From Diaporthe sp. PMI_573 (Eukaryota > Ascomycota > Sordariomycetes > Diaporthales > Diaporthaceae), in contig JAJTUP010000008.1 of the NCBI GenBank assembly GCA_021399435.1, forward strand, positions 806,001 to 870,000: DNA of 64,000 nt. The letters run 5' to 3'. A program made the translations under genes and the position numbers. Every line of letters begins with the position of its first letter. Within the stretch, counting starts at the first letter, position 1. Under the pieces are notes generated by a model. The model was not told the origin of the DNA, did not search any database, and saw only the letters and a program-made list of their open reading frames with translations. Below, piece by piece: positions 1 to 12,585 of the stretch.

Positions 1-1728
1 CGGCGTAGCACTTGCCTGTGCTTTTGTCTTGTTTTTCGGGGGCGCCGGGACACCGAATGTCTTGGTGGTCTTCTCAGCGTACTCGACGTCATCATCTTTC
101 ATCACATCGAACTCCGAATGCTTCTGTCTTCCAACTACTAATCCAGCGGCTGGACCATGGGTAGCTCCGTTCTCCTTGACCAGGTCTTGGATCTTTCTCT
201 TGCGACGAGCCACAGCATCCAAATCGTCGTCTCCGCCTGGGTAGTACTTCTCATGAAGTTTCGACTCGTCGAATGGAGTCTGCCCAATTATTTCGCCCAG
301 ATTCGTCCGTGGAGGGAAGTGTACATATCGAGGGTCTGTCAGGGCCTGCACCTCACACTTTGCGTAGCTCTCTTCGACCCACAGGTGGTTGACCACCTGG
401 ATGCCCCAATCAGCAGCGGCATCGCACTTTTCGCCGCTCTTGCGCGCGGTAATAAGATGTGTATTGTCTTGCCTCATGGAGCCAGTGGGATCGGCCCCGG
501 CAGCTCTCAGCAAGTTCTGGAGGTATATGCGTGCCTCGCCTCCATAATTGGAGAGTGTGATCCGGAACCCCCGAAATCCCGGAAGTCCCTCTTTAGGAAC
601 GGGATAATGCAAGAGACGCCGAAGTGGATTCGTCCATTGGTTGCGCATGATCATGTAATAAAGCCAGGCCAGATTTCCGACGTCCTTGCCTTGCTGTGCA
701 GCTTTGACATACTCGGGTCCGTCGCGGTACTGGCACACGAACCAGTCGCAATCACTCTCAGTGTCGACCACCGCGCCTCCTCCGTTCTCTATGAGGCCTT
801 TCAGGGTCTTTCGCAACTTTTCGTTGATGCCGAGGTCCCACGACAAGACAACACGCTTGTCCTGGAAGACAGTCAGCTTTTCACGAGCTCCTGCTTGGTA
901 ATCTGCAGTCATGGGCGGTCGATCGGGGCGAGCTGACGCTGCTCCGTCGAGGTGTTGGCTCGGTGGGATAGCAACTGCATCGTTGGAGCCCGATCGCAGT
1001 ATCTCGGGGTCTGGAAGCAAGTAGGGGCCCTCATCTATTCTCTTGCCCAGGCGGAAACAGTCGTCGAACCTGGAAACGTTAGGAAGGAGACGGCATAGTG
1101 GAATGGGAAGTGCTGGCTGACCAATGCGGCAAGACGATCTTGCATCGAAAATTCTTTTGCGCGGCCAACCTGGCCTTGGGGCCATCCATTGACAGCGCGC
1201 AGATGTGAGTGGTAAGGCGGCCGAGATCCTTGGACTCCATGCCACCCATGGCGAGAACCGCACCAGCAATTGTCTCCTTGTCGGCGAGTGGAATATCGTC
1301 ACAGGTCAAGACGACGTTGGAGAAGATGAGGCGCGGGTCCGGGGAATATGGCCGAATCTGTGCCTGGCGGTTCTTGTGGAGGGAAGCGTTGATCCATTCA
1401 GGCACGACCACAGGGATCATCATTGCCATAGCCTCATCATACTCCGGGAAGTCGATCATATCGGCAATGATGTGAGTGCACTCCGGGACCGAGATGGAAC
1501 CGTCCTCGTCACGGTCTATGACTTCGGCGCCATACCTCTCGACAGTGCCTTTCAACTAGAGTTCATGTATTAAAGATCTGGTATCGAGAACCACCGGCTC
1601 AAAACCAAGAGCTGAGTACATACCACATCGATTGTGCTTTGAGTCAGAGTACTACTTGGTACAAATGCAAAAGAGCATTCGAAGAACAATAAATGTTCGG
1701 TAGAATCGCCACCGTTCTGCGCGGCCAT
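1..1728 (-). CDS. brc1: Brc1/Rtt107-type multi-BRCT DNA-damage scaffold, N-terminal part (cut by left edge)
   Basis: Three exons read on the minus strand: 1728-1624, 1555-1122 and 1069-1 (open at the edge), with introns 1556-1623 and 1070-1121. The 536 codons present hold four BRCT repeats at about residues 10-100, 110-200, 250-345 and 350-440; conserved tryptophans are visible in VPEWI, VLPHW and NHLWVEES. An acidic linker follows (about 460 onward). This four-BRCT N-terminus is the arrangement of fission-yeast Brc1 and budding-yeast Rtt107, nuclear scaffolds that bind phospho-H2A and Smc5/6- or Slx4-type partners at stalled replication forks. The C-terminal BRCT pair expected for the family would lie beyond position 1. 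The start at 1728 was chosen because it puts the first BRCT near the N-terminus; an in-frame ATG at 1761 adds 11 residues. Family assignment is firm, the exact orthologue name slightly less so. Confidence 0.85.
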
Positions 1729-3837
1729 CGTGCCTGGGAGTCGGCCGTTGCGACGCGTCAAATCGCGGGCAGACAGTGTTACATGAAGAGGGGCAGGAGT
1801 TTCGGGACAGACCAGTGGCTGAGATGGTGTGGACGATGAAGGAATGCCAGATTTGAAGAGTTATGGCGAGTAGTTTGGAGACAAGTGGCGTGGAAGCAGA
1901 CGTCGAGAGGCAACAATGGCCAAAACTGCAGGTGTTTATTAGGCAGAGACCGCGACTTTCCAGGGGTGCAGCTGCGAGCTTAATCCACCCACTCAACGCG
2001 AACCCGACGCGGCGGCAGGCGCAATCCCACATGTGGGGGTGTTGGCCCGTGCGTGTGGTCCAGCGCACTCTACTTCAGTAGGTCTTAGGTAGGAAGTCAC
2101 TGCCTCCAGATCATTAGACCATTTGGTACGGTACCTACCTACTGCAGTAACGAACCACCCCGCAGAGGATCCATGCTAGACGGCATGCTCCGATAATCAC
2201 CTACCTGAGCAGCGAAAGTACCTGCAGCCACGACCAGTCTCCTGCTGGTATTGCCCGAGCTTACCTAGACATCCGTCCTGCTATCCCCCATCGAAGTCGA
2301 GATCAACGCCTCGGCTGACCAGATTAACTATATCTGCTACCGCAAGATGTGTATGACATAGAGATATTTAGGTAACACACAACACTATAACCAAGCTGCA
2401 TATTCCAAGTCAGCACTAGTGGTAGACATGGCACGATACACTCGCGAGCCAATGACAGACCATCAACAACACCTCCTCAGCGTTTTCAAGCGGAATTCCG
2501 ATGAACGTTCTGCTGAGCCTTTGCTTCCCGACTGTGGCAACACAAGATTGCACACGGAGCCAATGACAAGTCCCCACCACCACTTCTTCGGCATTTCCCC
2601 ATGATGTCTGCATCGATGTCGATGATATGCCAAGCCTGGCTAATCGAATGCCCCCCACGCGGGACCTAGCCTTTTCTTTGCTTGTCCTCTCTTCGGTACC
2701 TGTGTAGCCACAGCGCTGCCACTGATCGCCCAGCTCAACACAGCTTCTCCTCCTAGGCAGCATGTAATCCATTCGTCTGCTATCAATGACTACTGTTCCC
2801 GGTACCGGTAATTATCACTTAGAAGATGTTATAGACGGTTATGGGAGATCCTCATCTTATTGATCGTACTTAAAGTATTTAGACTGCAGCTAATTTGTGT
2901 AGCAGACTTACTTCCTCGCAAAAGCCTAGGAGGACATCATGTATTTATAGTTAGTGCGGCCTTCGAAATCATCATGGGCTTGCGGCTTTAATCGGGATTT
3001 ACACCCGTTACAAAGCCATCATCCTCTCTCCAAGTCTCATCGAAACATTGACAGTCATGCAAAGATACCAACGAAGACGAAAATGCGTCCATCAGCATTG
3101 TCGCTGACCTGTTATTCGAGATCACAGCTAAGGATGCCTAGCATTTTCTTGAAAATCTAGCTCGTCACATCCGACATAATCAGCAGTGTGTATGACCCAT
3201 TGGAGCGCGTCTCCAGCCAAGCATGTAGTATCCATGATTGCCTCAGCCAGCACTGTCGCACATGTGCTGGCCGAGCGGCTCTTGATAAGCTATCGGCTGG
3301 ATGGTTCTATAGTGATATTTCTAGTAAGCATGCCGTTTGTATAAGCTGAAGGACTCTGGCTGACGAGTTGCTAGCTGTAGATGATTTCCCCACGCGTATA
3401 TCAGAAAACTACACTTGGTCTCCCGTCGCCGACATCTGCGCTGCCGCTTGTCCAAAACCTAACCGTTGAATGATTGACATTGTTCCTTCCATCGCCAGTG
3501 CACTGTTGAAATGTGTCCCTCGCTGCAGCTTCTTCAACGGAAATATTGGAAGCCATCACCATGCTGCCTTGGTTCAGAGCGGATAAACGCGAACATGCAG
3601 ATAGGCTAAGTGAGTACGTCGAACGGGACTAAATGTAAGTGCGCATATTGTAAGCTTCTCAAAATCGAAGGAATTTAGGAGAGCTACATGTATACGACAG
3701 ACAAATGATCAGAGGATTTGAGGTTGGTTCTTTCTCCTGGTTGAGATTGCTACTAGTAGAGGCCCATGTACATATGTAGGTATTTTGGTATATACAAAGC
3801 GAAGTAACATGATACATCAGTCATGAATCCGGCCCAT
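1729..3837. other. Intergenic, about 2.1 kb, no supported gene
   Basis: Holds the upstream region of the Brc1-like gene and the 3' flank of the GH62 gene. All open frames are short and lack recognisable domains. It contains one degenerate 41-bp duplication (listed separately) and several ACCTACCT-type stretches near 2127-2210. Confidence 0.6.
2447..2598. repeat. Imperfect direct repeat, two 41-bp copies 111 bp apart
   Basis: Copies at 2447-2487 and 2558-2598 both begin AGCCAATGACA and then share a similar CA/CT-rich run ending in a TTTC-like block. Both start with a CCAAT box on the plus strand. The match is imperfect, so it may be an old duplication or a relic. Confidence 0.5.
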
Positions 3838-4821
3838 CTACTTTGACAGGGTCAGCACACCAGGCCTATAAGGCAAGAGGCCGTAATCTCCTCCAGAGCT
3901 AGGCGACCGCCCCTGGTACAAGAGCTGCAGGTTGCACGGGTCGATGGTCATGGTCTGGTCCGGGTTGCTGCGGATGATGTCGCCATGGCTGATGTCGTTG
4001 GTCCAGGTGGCACCGCTGTTGGCCTTGCCGGCGAAAGGGCTGCTCTCGCTCGTGGCCTGCGGGGTCCACGAGCCGCCGAGGCTGGTGGCCGTGTAGGAGC
4101 GGAAGTAGCGTCCGTTGGAGCCGATAGACTCGACGATCATGAGGTATTGGTTGCTCGTGACGGTGTAGACCTGGACCGCCTCGAAGAGGTTGTTGGTCGT
4201 GTCGCTGAGGATCACCGTGGACGCCGTGCCAAAGCTGCCCGGGAAGTTGCCGATGGGCATGCTGGCGCGGTAGATCTTGCCGTTGTCCCCCGCGAAGAAG
4301 AGGTACATGTTGGAGCTATCGCCGATGACCGTCTGGTCGATGGCGCCGGTGCTGCTGCCGGAGATGGTGCCAGTGAAGAGCGGCTGGGCTGCGGACCATC
4401 CGTTCGCGTTGGTAGGATCGCTCGACGTCCGGTAGGAGAAGGTCGTCGGCCCCCACTGATGGGCGAGCACCCAGATGCTCTTCGGGGCGAAGTAGAAGAG
4501 TGTCGGCGCGACCGCACTCGAGGTCATTTTGTTCTGGCTTGCGGAGCCCAGGTCGGCCCAGTTGGTGAAGGTCCCGAAGTTCATGGACCCCCATGTCGAT
4601 CCAGTGTCGTGAAATGTACCATATACGAGATTCTTGCCGTTGTACGTGACGTGGGTGAAGTCTTTGAGCGAAGCCCACCCGGATTTAGGAGTTGCCAAAG
4701 ACCCGGTCGATGTCCATTTGTATGTCGACGGGAGAGAGCAGGCCCGAGGCGCAGTTGCCGCTGGCGCAGCTGCCGCCGACGAAGCCAGCAGGCCTCCTAA
4801 AACTGTCTCCAAAAGTCTCAT
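3838..4821 (-). CDS. Secreted GH62 alpha-L-arabinofuranosidase
   Basis: Single-exon gene of 327 residues. A hydrophobic, alanine-rich signal peptide covers roughly residues 1-20. The rest is one GH62 five-bladed beta-propeller domain that removes arabinofuranosyl side chains from arabinoxylan or arabinan outside the cell. The three family acidic residues are visible in context: Asp54 in KDFTHV (base), Asp162 in AIDQTVIG (pKa modulator) and Glu214 in LFEAVQVY (acid). No carbohydrate-binding module (CBM1) is attached, unlike some fungal GH62 enzymes. Length matches the CBM-free family members. Divergently transcribed from the GH81 gene across 2 kb, so both secreted glycanases have promoter space in the same interval. 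I could not identify convincing regulator sites. Confidence 0.93.
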   Translation of the reverse strand: MRLLETVLGGLLASSAAAAPAATAPRACSLPSTYKWTSTGSLATPKSGWASLKDFTHVTYNGKNLVYGTFHDTGSTWGSMNFGTFTNWADLGSASQNKMTSSAVAPTLFYFAPKSIWVLAHQWGPTTFSYRTSSDPTNANGWSAAQPLFTGTISGSSTGAIDQTVIGDSSNMYLFFAGDNGKIYRASMPIGNFPGSFGTASTVILSDTTNNLFEAVQVYTVTSNQYLMIVESIGSNGRYFRSYTATSLGGSWTPQATSESSPFAGKANSGATWTNDISHGDIIRSNPDQTMTIDPCNLQLLYQGRSPSSGGDYGLLPYRPGVLTLSK

Positions 4822-6826
4822 CCTGGCGGTGATCGATTCTGTTCACGAGGCAGTGCACGAGGGAAGGAAGATGCAGGAGTCGAAGTGGTCGATTTCGAAG
4901 CCCACATCGCTGAATGATGTCTCTTCCAGGTCTTTTTATTTCACAGGCATAGATCAGTCCTACCTACCCAAGTGTTGACCGAAGCATAATCGTGCGCTCC
5001 AATATAGACGGCGGGACCGGCCCTCCGTGTCGCGAGTCACATTTGACATTAGCGGACGATTCTTCCGTCAATACGGGACCAGCCCCGAATTTAACCAAAA
5101 CATCCTCCGCTGGCACGGACGATATTTGTTTTAAGCGCCCCCACAATGCAACCCTTAGTGGGTTGGTCCCTGACCTTAATGCGACTGTATAGCCGCTCCT
5201 TTATTGAGGCCAGGCCTGGGTGGTGCATGGGAGGATGTTTCTACAGGCACGCGTATGGACATCTGCGGTTAATCTACTGGGTCCCAGCGATTGGAATCAA
5301 AAGGGGTTGCATTCGTCTGCCACTGCCACATTATGCAGGACGGGCCGTGATTATCTCCCCGGAACCTGGGGCAACAAGAATGCGAGGTGCTTACCGCACC
5401 AATCCCAAGAGTCATTATCCCTGCCAGTCATCCCATCCTTCTCGGCTGTCAGTGACGTTTGTCTTGTCCAGATTCAGATTCAAGCCTCTCGCTTCCATGG
5501 AACACTCGCCGAAAAAGTGTATGGAACATCCGGCACTTGAGCTGCTAAAGGACAAATCCTCACCCGTTGCTTTTGCCCTTTACTTTGCTTTTGCCCTTTA
5601 CTTTGCTTTTCTTTTCTTTTCTTTTCCTTTTTGGTAACGGCACGGCAGCGACCGAGATGCTCTGATCCCTGTCAGCCGCAATACAATGTCAGGCGAGACG
5701 CCCCCAAGGTTTACCAAACCCAGGGTAAGGGTAATGTGGCGCACCCGGGGGGAGGTTGGCTGACATGGGCAAATGCATCAAGGGATGGAACACCACTATC
5801 CGGATCCCAGCCTCCAACATCTCATTACCTCAGAGAAATCTTACAACTGCTTGTCTATTGATTTTGGCTGGATCAACCGAGTGTCCTCATGTACCCGTCA
5901 TGCGATCCCCCACAAGGGCTTACCTCGGGCTGGGCCGTTTCCCGGGGTGGAGGAAGCTCCGAGATGCGCGTCACCAGACATGAGCAGCCGACGGCAACAA
6001 CCGCGAATTAACCCTCGTCCTGTCGAATATGCTGACGGCAGGCAGGTTGGCACTGTAACCCTGGATCATTCTTGAGGATATCCTCATCGCTCATCATATC
6101 CAAACAAAGTCTTAGACTCATGGCTGCTCATGGTCCTGCCACTATTGCTCGCCATGGCGGAGTGGAGGAATGGTCAGTTGACGGGCATGACGCTCAATTC
6201 GCCAAGGGGCGTGCGTACCATCCGCCCTCCTCTATCGCACAGCACGAGTCGATGCGATGGCTGAAAACTTGGAAACCTGACACTTGGATATCCAACCTGC
6301 CCTCAGGATTTAAGTATCACGGATTCTCGCTGCCAGCGATTTCACATCCAGGCCGTCCAGCTCCCGCCCTCCACATTCCAGCTGTCTTCGCTCTCAACCA
6401 ACCACTTTAGCTGCCGCCCTTCACGCCCGCCGTGCCGTCTGACCACTTTACCACTGCCCTAGCTTCTAGCCCAGGAGCCGCCCATTCCAACCGGGCCTTA
6501 CTAGGTAGGTAACCCCCTTGATGCCTTTCCTCTGCCTCTCTGTCCGCGGGACCTCACCTCAGCCCGCATGATCGGCCTCCATCCACCAGAGCCCCGGGTC
6601 ATGCGGCTGTGTCTGAGTCGCCGCGGTACCGGGCCCTGGTTTCCATGCCACCATTCCATGATCGTGCTGGGAGTTTTGTCTCATTTGCGTACATTGGTCT
6701 TGCTGTCCTTCTAAGGCCATGGTGTCTCTATGTGCATATATATATATGCGCGAGGAGGGTTGGCTGGCTGTGGATTGTCTAGGAAAGGTTTTAGCCTTCC
6801 CCCGATGAGCGAGTTCTCAATTCATC
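4822..6826. other. Intergenic, divergent promoter region between GH62 and GH81 genes
   Basis: About 2 kb without a supportable gene. The longest frame (163 codons from 5146) is low complexity at its end and resembles nothing known. Contains the pyrimidine tandem repeat at 5568-5633. Confidence 0.6.
5568..5633. repeat. Pyrimidine-rich tandem repeat
   Basis: Two exact 18-bp units (5568-5585, 5586-5603) with core TGCTTTTGCCCTTTACTT, followed by a TGCTTTT start and a (TTTTC)n run. The strand is almost purely pyrimidine, a simple slippage-type repeat in a promoter interval. Confidence 0.8.
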
Positions 6827-6874
6827 ATGTTTTCATTTCCATTCAGGGACACAAAATCCCTGGGCGCGGGCAAG

Positions 6875-9696
6875 ATGTGCTTGTATCTGCTGCTGATGAC
6901 GCTGCAGCTGGCCTGTTGTCAGGGGACTTCGGTCGACAGAGCTCTGAGGGACATAGGAGAAGCCAAACACATCGTTCCGAAACAGGTATCTGCAGAGACG
7001 AATTGTTCAGAGACGAATCAAACCGTGGTATGTGCATGTGGTTCAGCTTTTGAGAGCGAGGTGCAGGAGCTGAAGAGGAGCAGAATACACAGGCCATCCA
7101 GGACCTTATCTCCGGGACTACAGTTTTTGTTATCACCCAAGAAATAGAGACAGGAATTGCCCAGATATTGCCCACCCCGACCATCGAAGCAGACACCAAA
7201 GGAAGAATAGTGACCAAATTGGAAACCAAAGGACGAGCAACTGACGGCCCCTTGATTGACAACCCAATTCCATCGCCAACAAGCTCCATTGCCACGGACC
7301 CAACAATGGTCATAAAGCCAGCCAACATGAAAGTAGCTGCGGCGTCCTCAAACATCTTCGATGCGCCCATCAGCACCGGTGCGCCGCCGGGTTCCATCAG
7401 TCGCAGGGATGACCACCCTGTCCCCAGGCTTGGTATCCAGAAGTCTGCGCCCTTGTCCACCAACAAATTCTACCAGAATTTCTTCCTCGGCTCGCAGTCC
7501 TCGATCACTGTTCTTCACCCGTACTCGGTCTCCTGGGCCAAGGGAGGTGGTGCGACTCAAAGCTGGGGCCTGTCCGTTTCTCACATTGAGGCCGGCCAAT
7601 TCGCATTCGGCCCCACGCAGGCAAATGGGGCCAGTCAATATTTCATCAACCCTATTGGAATCCAGTCGATAGTCCTTTCAGCGGCGGAACTCGGTAACGG
7701 TACGTCCTTGGCTACCGCCCAGGCCACCGACATGTCTGTACTCGTGCAGCTTCGCGCCAGTGGAGCAGCAACACCGACTATACAGTTCCCGTTGGTGCAG
7801 GGCTCAGGCTTCGTGACGGCCCAGTATAGTGGTGGAACACCTGTGCTGCAGTCCGGAATCTTCTTCGCGAGTGTGACAAAGGTCAACGTGCAGCCCCGGC
7901 CCGGGGTCACCAAGTACAAGATCGTACTCAATGATGGGAAAATCTGGCTTCTCTATGCCTACAGTACAAGCGGTGCTCCCCTGGACCTGCAAGTCATCAA
8001 CAACGGCCTCATCCGTTCGAATTCTGCGTTCTCTGGAACGATTCAAATTGCGAAGGACCCTGGGAATGCCGAGGCGCTCTATGATGCGGCTTGCGGCCAA
8101 TACGCAACCAGTGTGACCCTCTCCGGAACAACCTCAGGCATGCGCGGAGAATACAACTTCAGCTTTGTGAAAGGCGGTCTCACCGGCGCGCCGCTCCTGA
8201 TGTACGCCCTCCCTCACCACGTACAGTCGTTCGACGCCACAACAGCTGCGGCTGTGCAGTCCAATGTGCAGCTGCAGACAACCACCAAGGGCAAAGCTAC
8301 AGCAGTCATAGCCGACGCCTGGAAGATGGTCGAGCTCAGACTGCCTATTAGCATGAACTTCCTGCCGTGGTCGAACACCGAGGGGACAAAGACCACAGTC
8401 TCTGCTGCTGCGAAGGCAAGAATCTTGCAGGCAGCACAGTCAGAGCTCAGCCAGGACATGGACGCTCAGTCGAACTTGAACTCCATGTACTATAGTGGCA
8501 AGGTCAGTTTGATGATGATATATGCGCGAGTGGGACATTTTGCTGAAAATCAGCGTATTCTAGGCTCTGGCGAAATTCGCCCAGATTCTCGCTGTCGTCT
8601 ACGACTTGCTTGGTGACGCGGACCTCGCGGCCGCCGGCTTGCAGAAGTTGAAGGAGGCATTCGCACGATTTGCCAACAACCGACAGATTTACCCCCTGGT
8701 CTACGAATGTGAGTAACACCCCCAAGACAAAAAGTCAACTTTGCTTGCCCTCCAAACCACCACGCTGACCATCCAAAGCTGCCTGGGGCGGCCTGGTCTC
8801 CTCAGCCTCGTACGCGACCGGCGACGGCGGGGCAGACTTCGGCAACACGTACTACAACGACCACCACTTCCACTACGGCTACCACGTCCTGGCCGCGGCG
8901 GTCATCGGGCACCTGGACCCGGCGTGGCTGCCCGCCAACAGGGACTGGGTCAACTCGCTGGTGCGGGACTACGCGAACCCGTCGACGCAGGACCCGTGGT
9001 TCCCGACGAACCGCATGTTCGACTGGTACCACGGGCACAGCTTCGCGCACGGGCTCTACGAGAGCGCCGACGGGCGCGACCAGGAGTCGAGCTCCGAGGA
9101 CGTCATGGCCAGCTACGCGCTCAAGATGTGGGGGCTCGTCAGCGGCGACGCCAACATGGCGGCCCGGGGCGACCTGCAGCTGTCGGTGCTGGCGCGCTCC
9201 CTGAACCTGTACTACCTCTACACGAGCGACAACACCGTCCAGCCGGCCAGCTTCATCGGCAACAAGGCCGCGGGGATCCTGTTCGAGAACAAGATCGACC
9301 ACGTCACCTACTTCGGCGCCAACACAGAGTACATCCAGGGCATCCACATGCTGCCCCTGCTGCCCGCGACGAAGCTCGTGCGCGGCGACAAGCTCGTCAG
9401 CGAGGAGTGGACTACGTACTTTAGCAATGGCAGGGCTGACCAGGTCGTCGGGGGCTGGCGGGGCGTCCTTTACGGCAACCTAGCTACCATCGATCCCCGG
9501 ACGGCCTGGAGCTTCTTCAGCGCGGGCAACTTCGACCCGAGCTGGCTGGACGGTGGGGCTAGTCTGACTTGGTATCTTGCCTACGCTGCTGGTGAGTTCA
9601 TCCTACCCCATCACTGAAGACACATGCAATTGGAGAGAGATACTTATGACGGTGATGCTGACAATGTTGAAAATCGCAGCCCTGGGGAATCTCTAG
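6875..9696 (+). CDS. Secreted GH81 endo-1,3-beta-glucanase
   Basis: Five exons: 6875-7027, 7084-8502, 8564-8708, 8779-9591 and 9680-9696; about 848 residues. An ATG at 6827 adds 16 residues, but starting at 6875 puts a typical signal peptide (MCLYLLLMTLQLACC) right at the N-terminus. A Ser/Thr/Pro-rich spacer precedes the catalytic unit, which starts near SAPLSTNKFYQNFFLG. The second half carries the GH81 active-site block: FDWYHGHSFAHG (Asp about 654) and ESSSEDV (Glu about 675 and 679). The enzyme cleaves internal beta-1,3-glucan bonds; fungal members (Eng1/Eng2 type) act in cell separation, lysis or nutrition. The last exon encodes only the final six residues, giving the usual LAYAAALG ending. 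The first intron (acceptor at 7083) is the least certain junction. Confidence 0.92.
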
Positions 9697-10718
9697 AGGG
9701 ATGATCATTGTCTTGATTCTTGTGTGTCCCAGAGGGCCATCCACTCATTTTGTGCATCTGCCATATCATTTCAAGTCGTATATGTATCGGCATTGTTTTC
9801 CTTTTTGAATACTGTCGTTGATTTTGTTTTCATTCTTGATACCATCTTGCGAGGCAGTAACATCTACTGCACTCTATGTGCTCGCACCAACTACAGCATC
9901 CTGGCTACAATGCCAGCTGGGTATACTTTTTGGGTCTCACTTGGATAGACATCTACTTGTATACCAAGAAATCAACGAGACAGGCAGTATTCTGCTTGCT
10001 GTCGAAATGGGATAGACTAAATCCTTTCGTTACAATACAAGAGTTGCATTTCATCCCATCTGAATTTGACTTCCCGTCCTGAAGCGAGCCGCCCTCGCTC
10101 GAGTCAAGACACGGGACGGTCGGGTGTTGGATGCAGCGGCATCGTTCCGTCCCAATAATGCAGGCAGTGACCATCTAGGTTTGGGCCATCCCTTCACAAG
10201 GGTTTCCAGCGTGTTCCAGAAGGGCTGGGCTTCTCCAACCCCCTATACCAAGCCCGTGCCACACCGTAAAGGGGGCAGGGGGTGGCCACCAACATCGTAC
10301 CACCCTCCTCTCGCTACCCCAAGGCGGCGCACCACTCTGGAGCTCTAGACGCCTCATCATGCGGCCCGTTCTCCAACCGTCCAGTGAATCATTGGTGGAA
10401 TCAGAAAAGGTGTGTGAGTGAGTGTGATCACGTAGGCGAGAGGGGACTGCAGGTGTGTTTGGTAGAAGTACATATAAGTTGTTCAATCCCGAAGGTGGCT
10501 CATCTATGCTATTGCAGAGAGCATGTAGTAGGTATTTCCCATCCCCCCCCCCCGAAAACTCCATAATCCTTTTAACACCACATCGTGTCCCTGGTATCGC
10601 AATTCATTGAAAAACAACACGCTCGTTCCCAGATCAGCCAGATCAACCAAGCACAAACATTAATTACTAAAAGATGCTCAAGGCACCACCCACGCTGCCG
10701 GTTGGGGGAGCAGCTAGC
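9697..10718. other. Intergenic, convergent 3' flanks of GH81 and glycerol kinase genes
   Basis: About 1 kb between two converging genes. No frame resembles a protein. A C-tract lies near 10545-10554. Confidence 0.65.
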
Positions 10719-12585
10719 TCATTCGCAGCTGTCATCATTGACCCACCCACGGCTCATCTCTACGGCCTGCTCCCACTTCTTGAACATCTTTGTTCTCTTC
10801 TCCTCGCTGATCTGGGGCTCGAACTGTACTCTGCCCTTCTGGTTGACTTGGCTGAGGTCGTCGAGCGCCGCCCACACGCCAGTGGCAAGGCCAGCGGCGA
10901 TGGCAGCACCGAGAGCTGTCGTCTCCCGCATGGCAGGCCTGTCGACGGGGATGCCGCTGATGTTGGCCTGCGTCTGCATGCACAGGTCTGAGTTGGAAAG
11001 GCCGCCGTCGACGGCGATGACCTGGAGCTTGTGGCCACTGTCCTTCTCCATGGCCTGGAGGATAGCCTGGTTCTGGTAACATGTGGCCTCAAGTGTGGCA
11101 CGGGCGATGTGGCCCTTCTTGGTGTGTTGTGTCATGCCAAAGATGGTTCCCTTTGCATCGTCGATCCAGTAGGGCGCGAACAGCCCGCTGAAAGCAGTGA
11201 CGAAGACGACACCACCGTTGTCATCGACGCTGGCGGCCACCTCTTCGATCTCGTCCGACTTCTCGAAGAAGCCCATGTTGTTGATGAGGTACTTGACACC
11301 AGCACCAGCGACGGCGACACTACCCTCCAGGGCATACACTGGTGGGTGGCCCTTTCCGAAGTCATACGCGACTGTCGCCATCAGGCCATGTTTGGAAATG
11401 ACGGGCTCGGTGCCGACGTTGTAGAGGAGGAAGCAGCCAGTACCGTATGTGTTCTTGGCTTGTCCAGGCTGGAAGCCACATTGTCCGACGAGGGCACTGG
11501 ACTGATCACCCAGGCAGCCAGCAATGGAGACGCCTGCGAGGGAGCCCCTGGCGAGCTTGCCATAGGCCTTGTCGTCCGAGGAAGGCACAATGTCGGGAAG
11601 AACACACTTGCTGGGGTCGATGCCGAAGAAGTTAAGCGACTTCACGTCATACTTGGTTGTGCGCAGGTTCATGAACATTGTGCGGGAAGCATTGGTGGTG
11701 TCGGTGACGTGGACTGGCTTTTCGGCGTCAGCACCGCCGTTAAGCTTGTAGATGAGCCAGGAGTCGACGGTTCCGAAAGCCAAGCGGCTCTCCTCGTATG
11801 CGTCCTTGACAGCGGGGATGTTTTCGATGAGCCACATCAGCTTAACGCTGGATGGGTATGTGCTCAGAGGCAGGCCGCACACCTCGGTCAGGTCATCGGC
11901 TCCAGGTCGACCCTTGAGCTCTCGCACAAGGTGTGCAGTCCGGGTGTCTGGCCAGACGATGGCGTTGTGGAGAGGTTCGCCGGTGGTCTTGTCCCAGACT
12001 ACAGTTGTCTCACGCTGGTTGGTGATTCCTATTGAGCGAATCTCCTTGGCAGTGTGACCCTTCTCAGAGAACTGCTTCATGGCACCCTCTATGCACGCCT
12101 CGACGGAGGAGAGAAGCTCCATGGGGTCATGCTCATGCCATCTATGGGATTGTTGTCAGAAGACTGATGATGTGGATGGTGCTGAAGCAATGGCAGTAAG
12201 AAAAAACTTACCCTGACTGAGGATACAGGTTGTCGAACTCGATCTGGTGGTTTGCGACAGGCTCGCCCTTCTCGTTGAAGATGAGGAACCGGGAGGAGGT
12301 GGTGCCCTGGTCAACAGCGCCGACGAACCACTGCTCATCTTTCTCGGCCCTTGTCGAGTCGATCCCCCTGGGGAGGTAATCATCGTGCATCTCCCCTGAT
12401 CGTCTGCCAGCAGGGGTGGCTGGTTCTGACCGGCACTCGATACAGTCAACGGAGATGGCATCGGCCTTCTCGTCGATGGGAGTACCTTCGAGACTAATTG
12501 TGCCTACTTCGTGGCCGAAGCGCAGTCTCTTGGAGTCACGACGTGCGACATGGCGGTTTGCTTGTTTTACGGCGGTGGTAAGCAT
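10719..12585 (-). CDS. gut1: Glycerol kinase
   Basis: Two exons: 12585-12212 and 12141-10719, intron 12142-12211; 598 residues. FGGY-family kinase that phosphorylates glycerol to sn-glycerol 3-phosphate with ATP. Visible signatures are the N-terminal phosphate-binding segment [14 protein letters not shown] (about 87-100), the substrate-binding NQRETT and WPDTRT blocks, GTVDSWLI, and the C-terminal [16 protein letters not shown] motif. The kinase core begins unusually late: an 87-residue N-terminal stretch, basic at first ([15 protein letters not shown]), precedes it. Starting at Met66 instead would give 533 residues, closer to the family norm. An ATG at 12756 lies further upstream in frame. 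The extension could be a targeting sequence or simply leader sequence. An aquaglyceroporin gene lies 14 kb away and could serve the same substrate. Confidence 0.93.

Noticed and set aside
157..936. 259-codon plus-strand frame at the left edge
   Set aside because: It is the antisense shadow of the Brc1-like exon, whose minus-strand translation has clear BRCT motifs.
3985..4800. 271-codon plus-strand frame across the GH62 gene
   Set aside because: Antisense shadow; Arg/Ala/Val-rich, while the minus strand is an intact GH62 enzyme.
10440..10495. Possible tRNA box B (GTTCAATCC)
   Set aside because: No matching box A, and the T-arm and acceptor stem do not pair.
11031..12035. 334-codon plus-strand frame over glycerol kinase
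   Set aside because: Antisense shadow of a well-conserved kinase.
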